Of a stretch of DNA of 21,699 nucleotides, positions 1 to 8,647 are shown one piece after another. Location: IMG/VR virus record IMGVR_UViG_3300037963_000714, positions 4,113-25,811 of that record; one strand, written 5' to 3'. The notes beneath the pieces are model-generated. The model ran no database searches. It saw only the letters and a program-made list of their open reading frames with translations, and was not told the origin of the DNA. The position numbers and the translations under genes are program-made. The stretch is from a virus. Numbering within the stretch: the first letter of the stretch is position 1; each line of letters begins with the position of its first letter.

Positions 1-69
1 AAGGCAGGCAGAGGGGCGCGAACGATGGGTGGGCGGTAGACTGGAGCGCAAGGCTCTACGTGTTTCGCT
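1..69 (+). other. Probable 3' end of an upstream tail gene (frame unresolved)
   Basis: No complete gene lies here. Two plus-strand frames are open from the left edge and run past the tape measure start: one stops at 75-77, the other at 86-88. The third frame stops at 37-39. In lambda-type tails the gene before the tape measure is a tail assembly chaperone made by frameshift (G/GT), and its end often overlaps the tape measure start, so this is probably the tail of such a gene. The stretch is too short to choose the frame. Confidence 0.3.
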
Positions 70-2772
70 GTGGCTAATTACAACGTAGATATTGCGTTAG
101 CTGTAAGAGGCTCGGAGAAGGCTGCGCGAGAAATAAAAAAACTTGAAAAAGCGATTAACGATATACAGAGAAAAGCAGCTGTAGATCTGGGTGGCCAAGT
201 TCGTCTGCAAGGCGAGCAAAGACTGTTGCGTGAAAAAATTAAAAATTTTCAAATATCGCGAAGAGAGCTAAAAAATAGTCAAGAAATAGCCCGGCTGACA
301 AATGAGCGTATAAAAGGGCTAAGCCAATACGCCAGTACTATTGGCCCGCAAGTTGATCGGATTGCTCAACTGCAAAAACGCGCTGCTCAAGAGCAAATCC
401 AAGCTCAGCAAAGATATAACAAGTTAGTGGATGAAACTTTAGCTAAATTATCTCGCATAGCTGAAGTTAATAGGAAAGCAAGCCAGTACCCTAGCCCGAT
501 TGGTCCTTCAAGAGGAGGCGTAACTCAATATCCAGGCCCAATAGGCCCTGGGGCGGCTAGCCAGGCGAATGTACCTCAAGGCCCTTTTAGCCGTTTAGTC
601 GATAGGCCAAGGCGCATGGCCGGAGCGGGTGGCCCTGGCGGCGGGCTTGCGGGAGGTATTGGCTTTCCACTGCTGTTTGGGAGTGGCCCGGCATCGGCGC
701 TTGGTGGAGCGGGGGGAAGCGCATTTGGCTTTGGCGGTCAAATATTAGGGAGTGCCCTTGGCGGACAGCTCGATCAATTACAAGAAAGGGCAAATAATCT
801 TGCAAAGGCTTTAAGAGGCGTAGGTAGCATATTTGACGCTTTAGAGGCCACTGTAGGCGGTGTTGACGATGAGACTAAGCGTTACATCCAAAACCTAGAA
901 AACAGTGGTCAAAAAACAAAAGCTGCTGCACTGGCAGCGGATGTATTGGCTGAAAAAATAGGGGTAAAAAACGCCGAAGCATTCATAAGCGCCGGGCAAG
1001 CTGCTGATGGCGCGTCCGAAGCTCTTAAAAATGTAGGGACTGTTCTTGTATCGCTTTCGGAAAGATTTAGGAGAGCGGGTGAAAATCCTACGGGTTTGAC
1101 GCCTAACGGCGTTTTGGATTTGTTGCCGCCTCAGTTTAGGCCAGCCCCGCCTACGCCAATTGAAGACACACCAGAGTTTAAAAACAGAACAACAGACCTT
1201 AAAACAGCTCTTGATTTAGAAAAACTGCTGACCGCAGAAAAAAAAGCACAAGGAGGCGTAGACGAAAAAGCAATTGCTCTAGCGTCTGAAGCTGTAGTTA
1301 GAAAACAGGCTCAAATAGAAAAAGATTTAATAGCTCGTGATTTAAAAGACAAAAAAATAGACAAAGAGCAAGAGGCTTTAAAAATTGCAGCGGTGCAAGA
1401 ACGCTTGGATCAAAGACTGTTGGATATTGCTGAGAAAAGAGTTAATGCAGCAGAGCGCAAAAGAAAAGAAGATGAGGCCGATGCAAGAAGAGCTGAGCGC
1501 GAAAGGAGACAGAGAGATCGTGCGTTGCAACAGGCAGAAAAGCAACGAAGAAGTCAATACGATGCTGCAGTTATTAGTGAAGCAGGTCAATTTACCGCCT
1601 TGCTTGAAATTAGGCAGCAATTAACTGCGCTCCAAAAAGGGGAAAGCGCTGCTTTGCAGCAAAGGTCTAATGATTTGGGTAATATCGTTAACAACGAAAA
1701 AACAATACTAGACATTAAATATGAAACAGCAAGCGCAAATGCTAAATCACTTGAAGAACAGCAATCTCTTCGCAATGCTTATCTTAATCAAGTAGAAGCC
1801 CTTAACATCAGAGCCAAACTCGAAGCAGAGGCTATAGCTCAAGCTCAATCTCGAATACAGCTAGAAAAAGCATTGCTAAACCTTCAGCAGCGGCAAGCTC
1901 TTCGTGGAATACAAACTGGCATTGGCAGGCAGATTGAAGACGCTAATTTGCGCCCGACTGGCAACATGGCGCAAGACCAAGAGATAGCGCTTCGGATAGA
2001 CCAAATACGCAGGCAAAGAGACGCAGAGCTTGAACTTACTGACGCAATTGAAGCGCAAAAGGTTATCAGAGATTCAATTACTAGCGATGAAAATATACAA
2101 AAAGCTATTGATGAAATAGGCAGATTAGAAGAGCGTTTAGCTCTAACTAGAGAACTGCTGCCTCAGTTAGACGCAGCCGAGCAGGCTCAACTTAAATTTA
2201 ACCAAGCGCTCGAAGCGGCCAAGCCATTTGCAGACGCATTTACCAGCGGCCTGCTCGATGGAATGGTTGCTGTTGTCGATGGAACGAAAACAGCAGAGCA
2301 AGCCTTTGCTGATTTCTTGAACAACATTGCAAAGATGCTGATTCAGACAGCACAGCAGATGATCGCTCAATACATCGCGATCGGCATCGCCCGCATGTTT
2401 GCGGGGATGGGAGGTGGCGGCAACGCAATTAACACGGATAGCTTGAGTCAGATTCAAAATTATTCAAACGTTGGGGCAAACACCCCTGTTCCTCTTCCAC
2501 TATTTGGCCAAAGGGCGTTGGGCGGCTCAGTTTCTGGCAACCGGCCTTATTTGGTCGGGGAGCGTGGGCCTGAGCTGTTCGTTCCAGGCGCTCAAGGCAA
2601 CATTGTTCCGAACAGCGCAATGGGCAGCGCTAACGTAACTGTGAACGTCGATGCCTCTGGCTCTAGTGTTGAAGGCGATTCTGAACAAGCAAGTCAACTT
2701 GGCAAGATGCTTGGCGCTGCTGTTCAGGCAGAGCTGATTAAACAGAAACGCCCTGGAGGCTTACTTGCATAA
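70..2772 (+). CDS. H: Tail tape measure protein (lambda gpH-like)
   Basis: This protein sets tail length and occupies the tail tube lumen until DNA ejection. Its 900 residues are close to the 853 of lambda gpH; at the usual rule of about 0.15 nm per residue this would give a tail near 135 nm (inference). The GTG start gives MANYNVDIALAVRG, a typical opening for the family, followed by a charged helical region (about 14-120). Residues 185-235 are a Gly/Ala-rich hydrophobic stretch, and about 455-495 is a long Glu/Arg/Lys coiled coil. Residues 710-778 match the lambda tape measure C-terminal type (FADAFTSGLLDGMV, then a long amphipathic helix). Near residue 830 is the hallmark YLVGERGPELFVPG. 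No good ribosome binding site precedes the GTG, so it may be coupled to the upstream gene. The first 2.1 kb is visibly more A-rich than the last 0.5 kb. Confidence 0.93.
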   Translation: MANYNVDIALAVRGSEKAAREIKKLEKAINDIQRKAAVDLGGQVRLQGEQRLLREKIKNFQISRRELKNSQEIARLTNERIKGLSQYASTIGPQVDRIAQLQKRAAQEQIQAQQRYNKLVDETLAKLSRIAEVNRKASQYPSPIGPSRGGVTQYPGPIGPGAASQANVPQGPFSRLVDRPRRMAGAGGPGGGLAGGIGFPLLFGSGPASALGGAGGSAFGFGGQILGSALGGQLDQLQERANNLAKALRGVGSIFDALEATVGGVDDETKRYIQNLENSGQKTKAAALAADVLAEKIGVKNAEAFISAGQAADGASEALKNVGTVLVSLSERFRRAGENPTGLTPNGVLDLLPPQFRPAPPTPIEDTPEFKNRTTDLKTALDLEKLLTAEKKAQGGVDEKAIALASEAVVRKQAQIEKDLIARDLKDKKIDKEQEALKIAAVQERLDQRLLDIAEKRVNAAERKRKEDEADARRAERERRQRDRALQQAEKQRRSQYDAAVISEAGQFTALLEIRQQLTALQKGESAALQQRSNDLGNIVNNEKTILDIKYETASANAKSLEEQQSLRNAYLNQVEALNIRAKLEAEAIAQAQSRIQLEKALLNLQQRQALRGIQTGIGRQIEDANLRPTGNMAQDQEIALRIDQIRRQRDAELELTDAIEAQKVIRDSITSDENIQKAIDEIGRLEERLALTRELLPQLDAAEQAQLKFNQALEAAKPFADAFTSGLLDGMVAVVDGTKTAEQAFADFLNNIAKMLIQTAQQMIAQYIAIGIARMFAGMGGGGNAINTDSLSQIQNYSNVGANTPVPLPLFGQRALGGSVSGNRPYLVGERGPELFVPGAQGNIVPNSAMGSANVTVNVDASGSSVEGDSEQASQLGKMLGAAVQAELIKQKRPGGLLA

Positions 2773-3113
2773 TGGCAACCTTCCCTTCAATCAATCCTGC
2801 TTACGGGCTGCAAAAATCAAGCGCACCATCAGTACGGACTGTGCGTTTTGGTGATGGTTATGAGCAGCGTTTGAGCTTTGGCCTCAATCAAAACCCAAAG
2901 TCATACAGCTTGACTTTTGAAGTTTCAGAAACCGACTCAGACACCATCGAAACGTTCTTGGACGCTAGAGCTGCGGACAATGAAGCGTTTGATTTCACAC
3001 CACCGGGTGAGGGCAGCAGCTCTAAGTTCGTCTGCGAAGAGTGGAGCAAGTCAATTCCGTACTTGAATCGCGCCACAATCCAGGCAACATTCAGAGAGGT
3101 TTTTGAACCGTAA
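2772..3113 (+). CDS. M: Minor tail protein M homologue
   Basis: This is a 113-residue tail-tip protein of the lambda gpM type (Phage_min_tail family; lambda gpM is 109 residues). It acts in assembly of the tail tip on which the tube polymerises. The opening FPSINPAYGLQKSS, the VRFGDGYEQR motif around residues 24-34 and the C-terminal ATIQATFREVFEP are the conserved family signatures. Its ATG overlaps the tape measure stop by one base (TAATG) and its own stop overlaps the L-like ATG in the same way, so the three genes are translationally coupled. Position directly after the tape measure is as in lambda. Confidence 0.9.
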   Translation: MATFPSINPAYGLQKSSAPSVRTVRFGDGYEQRLSFGLNQNPKSYSLTFEVSETDSDTIETFLDARAADNEAFDFTPPGEGSSSKFVCEEWSKSIPYLNRATIQATFREVFEP

Positions 3114-4006
3114 TGGCTGTTGCTGCTTGGGCTGCTGATACTGCCTTTTCTCTTGGCGACATTCGTCGCGCAAGCGCTACGCAGAACAGCGGCTTGGTGT
3201 TCAAATGCACCACCGCTGGAACGTCAGCAAGTTCAGAGCCAACGTGGCCAACTGATATTGGCAGCACAGTCACAGACAACACTGCTGTTTGGACTGCAAT
3301 TAGTTCGGTTTATGCCGACCTGTCAGGACTGGCGCTAAACGCAATTATCGAGCTGTTTGAGCTGCATTACGACAGCACTCTGCATGGTGACTCAGACATC
3401 TTGCGATTTCACGCAGGCAGCAACGCAGATGTAGATGGCAACATCGTTTGGAATAGCAACTCTTACACCCGAATAGCTATCAAGGCAGAGGGGTTTGAGT
3501 ACACAAATACCGGCACGCTGCCACGTCCCACACTGACCGTTGCCAATCTGAACAGAGGGATTACGCAGTTGTTGTTGGGCGTTAATGAAACAACGGCTGG
3601 CAATGACCTGACAGGGGCAAAGGTTGTGAGGATTCGCACCTTAAAACGGTTTCTTGATGGCGAAACTGACGCTGACCCCTATGCCACCTTCCCTGTCGAG
3701 GAGTGGTTTGTGGATCGGAAGGCTACTGAAACGCGAGACGTGGTTAGCTTCGAGCTTGCTAGCAAGTTTGACCTAGACAACAAGCAGCTACCGAACCGTC
3801 AGGTGGTGGCAAACATCTGTCAGTGGGAATACAAAGGCACAGAGTGCGGTTATACCGGTGACGACTTTTTTGATGTAAACGACGACACCGTAAGCGCATC
3901 GGCTCAAGACAAGTGCGGCAAACGGCTTAGTAGCTGCAAGAAAAGGTTTGGGGAAAACGACGAGTTGCCATTCGGATCATTCCCTGGAGCGGGGCTGCTC
4001 TCATGA
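3113..4006 (+). CDS. L: Minor tail protein L homologue with extra N-terminal domain
   Basis: Lambda gpL caps the tail tip and coordinates a [4Fe-4S] cluster through four C-terminal cysteines. Here the matching residues are C236, C245, C268 and C275, in CQWEYKGTECGY and KCGKRLSSCKKRFG, so the cluster site looks intact. The protein has 297 residues against 232 in lambda. The difference is an N-terminal stretch of about 65 residues (GDIRRAS, then YxCTTAGTS-like FKCTTAGTSASSEPTWP and AVWTAI). This resembles a small beta domain often attached to phage tail and fibre proteins and suspected of binding carbohydrate. The lambda-like part starts near VYADLSGLALNAIIELFEL. The stop overlaps the next ATG as ATGA. 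Confidence 0.9.
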   Translation: MAVAAWAADTAFSLGDIRRASATQNSGLVFKCTTAGTSASSEPTWPTDIGSTVTDNTAVWTAISSVYADLSGLALNAIIELFELHYDSTLHGDSDILRFHAGSNADVDGNIVWNSNSYTRIAIKAEGFEYTNTGTLPRPTLTVANLNRGITQLLLGVNETTAGNDLTGAKVVRIRTLKRFLDGETDADPYATFPVEEWFVDRKATETRDVVSFELASKFDLDNKQLPNRQVVANICQWEYKGTECGYTGDDFFDVNDDTVSASAQDKCGKRLSSCKKRFGENDELPFGSFPGAGLLS

Positions 4007-4716
4007 TGTTGCCACCCACTTTGATGGAAAAGATTCAGGCACACGCCGCTGAGGAGAGCCCCAAAGAATGTTGTGGGCTAGTCGCGGTGGTTAAAGGTCG
4101 CCGCAAGTATTTCCCGTGCAAAAACCTCGCAGTCACACCTGAGGAGCATTTTGCGCTTGACCCGCTGGACTATGCAGCAGTGGAAGACCAAGGCGAGATC
4201 GTTGCTGTTGTCCATAGCCACCCAGTCACAAACCACGCCCCATCACAGGCCGATCGGGTGGCGTGTGAGCAAAGCGGGTTGCCTTGGCACATCATCAACC
4301 CCAACACCGGCAACTGGGGCTACTGCGAGCCAGAAGGCTTTGAGCTGCCCTACGTGGGCCGTGAGTTTGCCCATGGAACGGTTGATTGCTACAGCTTGTG
4401 CCGTGACTGGTACAAGCGTGAATGGGGTCTTGAGCTAAAGAACTATCCAAGGCGTAATCAGTGGTGGGAGAATGGGCAGAACTTATACCTTGACAATTTT
4501 GAGAAGGAAGGTTTTTACCGCATACCAGTGTCAGAGTTGCAGCGGGGCGATGCGCTGTTGATGCAGCTGTCTTCGCCTGTGCCTAACCATGCAGCGATCT
4601 ACATCGGGGACCAGCAGGTTTTGCACCACGTTCAGGGAAGGCTGTCTAGCAGGGACGTTTACGGCGGGTATTATGCAAAGAACACCGCTTGCGCCTTGAG
4701 GCATGAAAGTCGTTAA
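4003..4716 (+). CDS. K: Tail tip assembly protein K: JAMM peptidase plus NlpC/P60 domain
   Basis: Two enzymatic domains are visible in 237 residues. Residues 1-110 are a JAB/MPN metallopeptidase: Glu near residues 17-22, then H71-S-H73-P, with S81 and D84 completing the HxH-x7-S-x2-D zinc site. Residues 120-237 are an NlpC/P60 cysteine peptidase with C129 in GTVDCYSLCRDWY, H196 in PNHAAIYIGD and a further His pair at 208-209 in the VLHHVQGR strand. Lambda gpK has the same architecture and is thought to process or attach at the tail tip, with the NlpC domain probably nicking peptidoglycan during entry. The gene overlaps L by 4 bp (ATGA) and I by 14 bp. Both active sites look intact. Confidence 0.92.
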   Translation: MMLPPTLMEKIQAHAAEESPKECCGLVAVVKGRRKYFPCKNLAVTPEEHFALDPLDYAAVEDQGEIVAVVHSHPVTNHAPSQADRVACEQSGLPWHIINPNTGNWGYCEPEGFELPYVGREFAHGTVDCYSLCRDWYKREWGLELKNYPRRNQWWENGQNLYLDNFEKEGFYRIPVSELQRGDALLMQLSSPVPNHAAIYIGDQQVLHHVQGRLSSRDVYGGYYAKNTACALRHESR

Positions 4717-5335
4717 GGTCTACGGCGCATTGCGAGAGCAGTTAGGCCAAGGTCAGTTTGAGTTTGTGGCTGATACGCCTGTGCAAGCATTAAAAGCTTT
4801 GCTGGTTAATTTTCCAGGTCTTGAAAAGTGGTTAGCAAATAGCGAAGAGCGAGGAGTCGCGTATCGGGTAAGAGTTGGCAAGCAGCCTGTCTACGATGAA
4901 GATGTCTCTGGCTTGTTTTTACCTTGGAGCGAACAAGAGGTTTTTAGTATTACACCTGTGCTAATGGGAGCGGGAGGGGGAACTGGTCAATTATTAACGG
5001 GGGTTGGCTTTATTGCTGCTGCTGTCTTGCTTGGTCCAATTGGTTTTTCCGCCATTGGTCTTTCCGCCCCTTTGTTTGCAGCTGGCAGTGGGGTCGCTAC
5101 TGCTTTAGGAGCAATTGGAGCCAGTTTAGTTCTTGGCGGTGTTGCACAAATGCTTTCACCATCTCCGCAACCGCCTGGATTAGCTGAAATCAATGAAGCC
5201 ACCCGTTTGGAGTCAAATAGTTTCAGCGGCATTGTCAACACGACCCGGCAAGGCGTGCCCGTGCCAATAGCTTATGGGCGCGTTTTTGTTGGTGCGGCGG
5301 TTATTTCTGCTGGCCTTGACGTTGATCAGGTTTGA
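4703..5335 (+). CDS. I: Tail assembly protein I homologue
   Basis: This 210-residue protein matches the lambda tail assembly protein I family (lambda gpI, 223 residues), needed for tip assembly although often absent from finished virions. Residues 1-85 form a ubiquitin-like beta-grasp region (MKVVKVYGALREQLG, then FEFVADTPVQALKALL). About 90-150 is a Gly/Ala-rich hydrophobic stretch (GAGGGTGQLLTGVGFIAAAVLLGP). The C-terminus has NTTRQGVPVPIAYGRVFVG, a conserved ending shared with J-adjacent proteins. It starts inside the K gene with a 14-bp overlap and ends at the start of J, as in lambda. Confidence 0.88.
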   Translation: MKVVKVYGALREQLGQGQFEFVADTPVQALKALLVNFPGLEKWLANSEERGVAYRVRVGKQPVYDEDVSGLFLPWSEQEVFSITPVLMGAGGGTGQLLTGVGFIAAAVLLGPIGFSAIGLSAPLFAAGSGVATALGAIGASLVLGGVAQMLSPSPQPPGLAEINEATRLESNSFSGIVNTTRQGVPVPIAYGRVFVGAAVISAGLDVDQV

Positions 5336-5337
5336 CG

Positions 5338-8300
5338 ATGACTGAATCAAAGTACATTGCAGGCGCTGGCGGCGGTGGCGGTGGCGGCAAAGGCGGTGGA
5401 GGCCGCAGTGGTGGAGGCAGCAGCACCCCTACCGAACAGGACGATTCGCTCCAGTCAAAACAATTTGGTAACGTTCTTGACCTTATTAGCGAAGGTGAAA
5501 TTGAAGGATTAGACGACGGCAACAAAAGCGTTTTCCTTGATGGAACGCCTATTGAAGACTCTGCGGGCAACAACAACTTTTCCGGCTTTACCGTTGTCAC
5601 TCGAAACGGTACGCAGGCTCAGACGTACATTCCTGGTGTTTTTGCGAATGTCGAAAATGAAGTTTCTGTCAACGTAGAGGTAACAAACGCCAGTTCTGTT
5701 ACTAGGCAAATTACTGATACTAATGTTGACCGTGTCCGTGTAACTATCACTATCCCTTCTCTCCAGAAATTTGAAGACGATGGCGACATTGTTGGGACAA
5801 GCGTCAGCTTAGACATCCAAGTTCAGTACGACGGAGGCGGTTTCAATAGCGTTAAAACCGACACGATTAGCGGCAAAAGCAGCAGCCAGTATCAACGCGA
5901 TTATCTGCTTACGTTGTCTGGATCGTTTCCTGTGGACATTAGGGTTGTTCGCAGCACTGCAGACACCAGCAGCACAAAACTGGCGAACAAAACCAACTGG
6001 GCAAGCTTTACTGAAATCATCGACGCAAAGCTGCGTTATCCCAACAGCGCTTTAGTTGGTCTGCGGTTTGATTCACGGCAATTCAACGCAATCCCGCAGC
6101 GCAAGTATTTAATTCGGGGCATCAAAGTCAGGATCCCCAGCAATGCAACTGTTGACACGACTACTCACTTGGGACGGATCACATATTCCGGGGTATGGGA
6201 TGGAACGTTTTCTGCGGCGACTTGGACAAACGACCCGGCGTGGTGTCTATGGGATCTGCTTACAGACACGCGCTATGGCGCAGGCGTGCCTGAGGCGTCT
6301 CTTGACCGTTATGACTTCTTTGCGATTAGTCAATATTGCAACGAGCTGGTTGATGACGGCAAAGGTGGCGAAGAGCCGCGATTCAGCTGCAATCTTTTAA
6401 TCAATCAGCGCAGGCAGGTTTACAACGTCATTCAAGAAATGACCAGTATTTTTAGAGGAATTTCGTATTACGGCGCTGGTTCGCTCGTGCTGTTGCAGGA
6501 CAAGCCGTCTGACGCGCAATACACGTTGGGTCCATCAAATGTTATTGAGGGACTGTTTTCTTACTCTGGTTCGTCGCTTCGCAGTAGGCACACCTGTGCG
6601 ACCGTTGCATATCAGGACTATGACGAGCAAGGTGAGGTCTCTTTTGAATACGTTGAAGACGAAAACGCAGTTTCTAAGTACGGCGTCAATAACAAAGACA
6701 TCAAGGCAGTTGGCTGCTATTCCCAAGGGCAGGCCAACAGGCTTGGCAAATGGACGCTGCTAAGCGAGCAAGATTTGTGTGAAACTTGCACATTTTCGAT
6801 TGGCATCGATTCAGGGATTGTCTTACGACCTGGCATGGTCGTAGACATTGCGGACCCGTTGCGTAGTGGAACGCGAAGAAATGGCCGCGTTTCTTCTGCT
6901 ACAACTTCGCAGGTAACAATCGACAGCACTACTGATTTAGACGTTGATACTGAAAATACGCCGACCATTTCGGTTATTTTGCCTACCGGTTTAGTTGAAA
7001 CACGCAGCATTAGTTCTATCGACGGTGCTGCTGTAGATGTCAGCACTGATTTCAGTCAAGCCCCGGCGGTCAATACGCCGTGGTTAATTCAAACGTCAGA
7101 CGTGCAGTCGCAACAGTTTCGCGTTGTTTCGGTAGCTGAAGGCGATGACGGTGCTTTTAGCGTTACAGCACTTAAGTACAACGAAAGCATTTATGCGGCT
7201 GTTGAGGAGAACTTGAACCTGACGCAGAGAGACATCACAAATATTTCTGCAACACCTGAAGCCGTAACGAACATAACCGCCACTGAGTTCCTTTACGAAG
7301 ATGGAGGTTTGGTGCGAACAGGCGTAGACATTACCTGGCAAAGCCCAGTAACCAATGTTCAGGAGTTTGTCGTTAAGCATCGTCTTGATGAGAACAACTT
7401 TGAGCAGGTAGTTACTCAAACGCAATCAACACAAGTCAGAGGGTTGAAGGCCGGATCTTTTGAGTTGCAGATTACTGCTAAGAGTTTTGTAGGTAAAAGC
7501 GGCCCAACAACTTCCCAGACGTTCGCGCTTGCAGGCAAAACAGCAGTTCCAGGTAACGTGACGAACCTCACGCTAGAGCCGTTGAGCTACAACAGTGCCC
7601 GGTTGCGCTGGGACGAAGCTGTTGACATCGACGTAAAAGTCAGTGGCAAGGTTCATATTCGGCACAACAATCTCACCAACGGAACTGCGACATGGAGTAA
7701 CAGCACGGATCTAGTTGACGCCATTGCAGGCAACTCAACTGAAAAGACGGTGCCATTGCTTGAGGGTGAGTATCTGGTCAAGTTTGAGGATGACGGCGGC
7801 AGGAAAAGCGCAACAGAGACCACGATCATTGTGGACAAGCCAGTCGCGCAAACTTTCTACGGCGTAGCGACCCAAAGAGAAGACCAGATCTCACCAACGC
7901 CGTTTACGGGCACAAAGACAAACACCGAATATGACGAAACCTATGACGCTCTAATTTTGTCCAGCTCTGATGGTGACGTGCAGTCATCTGGAGAGTATGA
8001 GTTCGCAGATACGCTCGACCTTGAAGCGGTTTACAGCCTGGATCTAGAGCGCCGAATCGTGTCTCGGGGCATCTACCCAAGCGATCTTTGGGACGACAGA
8101 ACAGAAAACATTGACAGTTGGGAAGACATTGATGGGGATGTCGTTGATGAAGTCAACGCGGAGCTTTACGTGCGAAGAACCGACGACGACCCAAGTGGCA
8201 CTCCTACTTACACCGACTGGCAGCCGCTAGCCAATGGCATGTTGAAAGCACGGGCGTTTCAGTTCAAAGTCATACTTACGTCAAACGACACAGCGCAGAA

Positions 8301-8619
8301 CGTGTTGGTTGATGAGCTGGGTTACGTAGCCGAGCTGCAGCAGCGAACAGAGCAAAGCTCTTCAACCATTGCTAGCGGCACGTCAGCTAAGGCCGTGACT
8401 TTTACTGATGCCTTTTTTACCGGAACTAGCACTCTTGGCGGAGTAGACAGCGCATTGCCCACAATCGGCATTACGCCCCAAAACTTGGCTTCAGGCGATT
8501 ATTTTGAGCTGTCCAGCATTTCCCGCACTGGCTTTACGGTCACATTCAAGGACAGCAGTGACGCGATCGTTGACCGCAACTTCGATTACATGGCTACCGG
8601 GTTTGGCAAGGCCGGGTAA
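5338..8619 (+). CDS. J: Central tail tip / host specificity protein J homologue
   Basis: This is the tail hub and tip fibre that in lambda contacts the host receptor (1132 residues there, 1093 here). A Gly-rich leader (residues 8-30) is followed by LDLISEGEIEGLDDG, the characteristic J N-terminal motif. WCLWDLLTDTRYGAG near residue 305 is the conserved hub motif. About 634-734 and 735-834 look like two fibronectin type III domains (VTNITATEF and VTNLTLEPLSYNSARLRW). The C-terminus GFTVTFKDSSDAIVDRNFDYMATGFG is a common J ending. I chose ATG 5338 because AGG at 5328-5330 sits 7 bases upstream; an in-frame TTG at 5332 overlaps the I stop and would add two residues, but leaves no room for a ribosome site. 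Confidence 0.92.
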   Translation: MTESKYIAGAGGGGGGGKGGGGRSGGGSSTPTEQDDSLQSKQFGNVLDLISEGEIEGLDDGNKSVFLDGTPIEDSAGNNNFSGFTVVTRNGTQAQTYIPGVFANVENEVSVNVEVTNASSVTRQITDTNVDRVRVTITIPSLQKFEDDGDIVGTSVSLDIQVQYDGGGFNSVKTDTISGKSSSQYQRDYLLTLSGSFPVDIRVVRSTADTSSTKLANKTNWASFTEIIDAKLRYPNSALVGLRFDSRQFNAIPQRKYLIRGIKVRIPSNATVDTTTHLGRITYSGVWDGTFSAATWTNDPAWCLWDLLTDTRYGAGVPEASLDRYDFFAISQYCNELVDDGKGGEEPRFSCNLLINQRRQVYNVIQEMTSIFRGISYYGAGSLVLLQDKPSDAQYTLGPSNVIEGLFSYSGSSLRSRHTCATVAYQDYDEQGEVSFEYVEDENAVSKYGVNNKDIKAVGCYSQGQANRLGKWTLLSEQDLCETCTFSIGIDSGIVLRPGMVVDIADPLRSGTRRNGRVSSATTSQVTIDSTTDLDVDTENTPTISVILPTGLVETRSISSIDGAAVDVSTDFSQAPAVNTPWLIQTSDVQSQQFRVVSVAEGDDGAFSVTALKYNESIYAAVEENLNLTQRDITNISATPEAVTNITATEFLYEDGGLVRTGVDITWQSPVTNVQEFVVKHRLDENNFEQVVTQTQSTQVRGLKAGSFELQITAKSFVGKSGPTTSQTFALAGKTAVPGNVTNLTLEPLSYNSARLRWDEAVDIDVKVSGKVHIRHNNLTNGTATWSNSTDLVDAIAGNSTEKTVPLLEGEYLVKFEDDGGRKSATETTIIVDKPVAQTFYGVATQREDQISPTPFTGTKTNTEYDETYDALILSSSDGDVQSSGEYEFADTLDLEAVYSLDLERRIVSRGIYPSDLWDDRTENIDSWEDIDGDVVDEVNAELYVRRTDDDPSGTPTYTDWQPLANGMLKARAFQFKVILTSNDTAQNVLVDELGYVAELQQRTEQSSSTIASGTSAKAVTFTDAFFTGTSTLGGVDSALPTIGITPQNLASGDYFELSSISRTGFTVTFKDSSDAIVDRNFDYMATGFGKAG

Positions 8620-8647
8620 AGTGTCAGAAAGAGTGGAGTAAAGGCCG

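Noticed and set aside
6717-7425. Two minus-strand frames of 109 codons each within the J gene
   Set aside because: They are antisense shadows of a strongly supported 1093-residue J homologue, without start signals.
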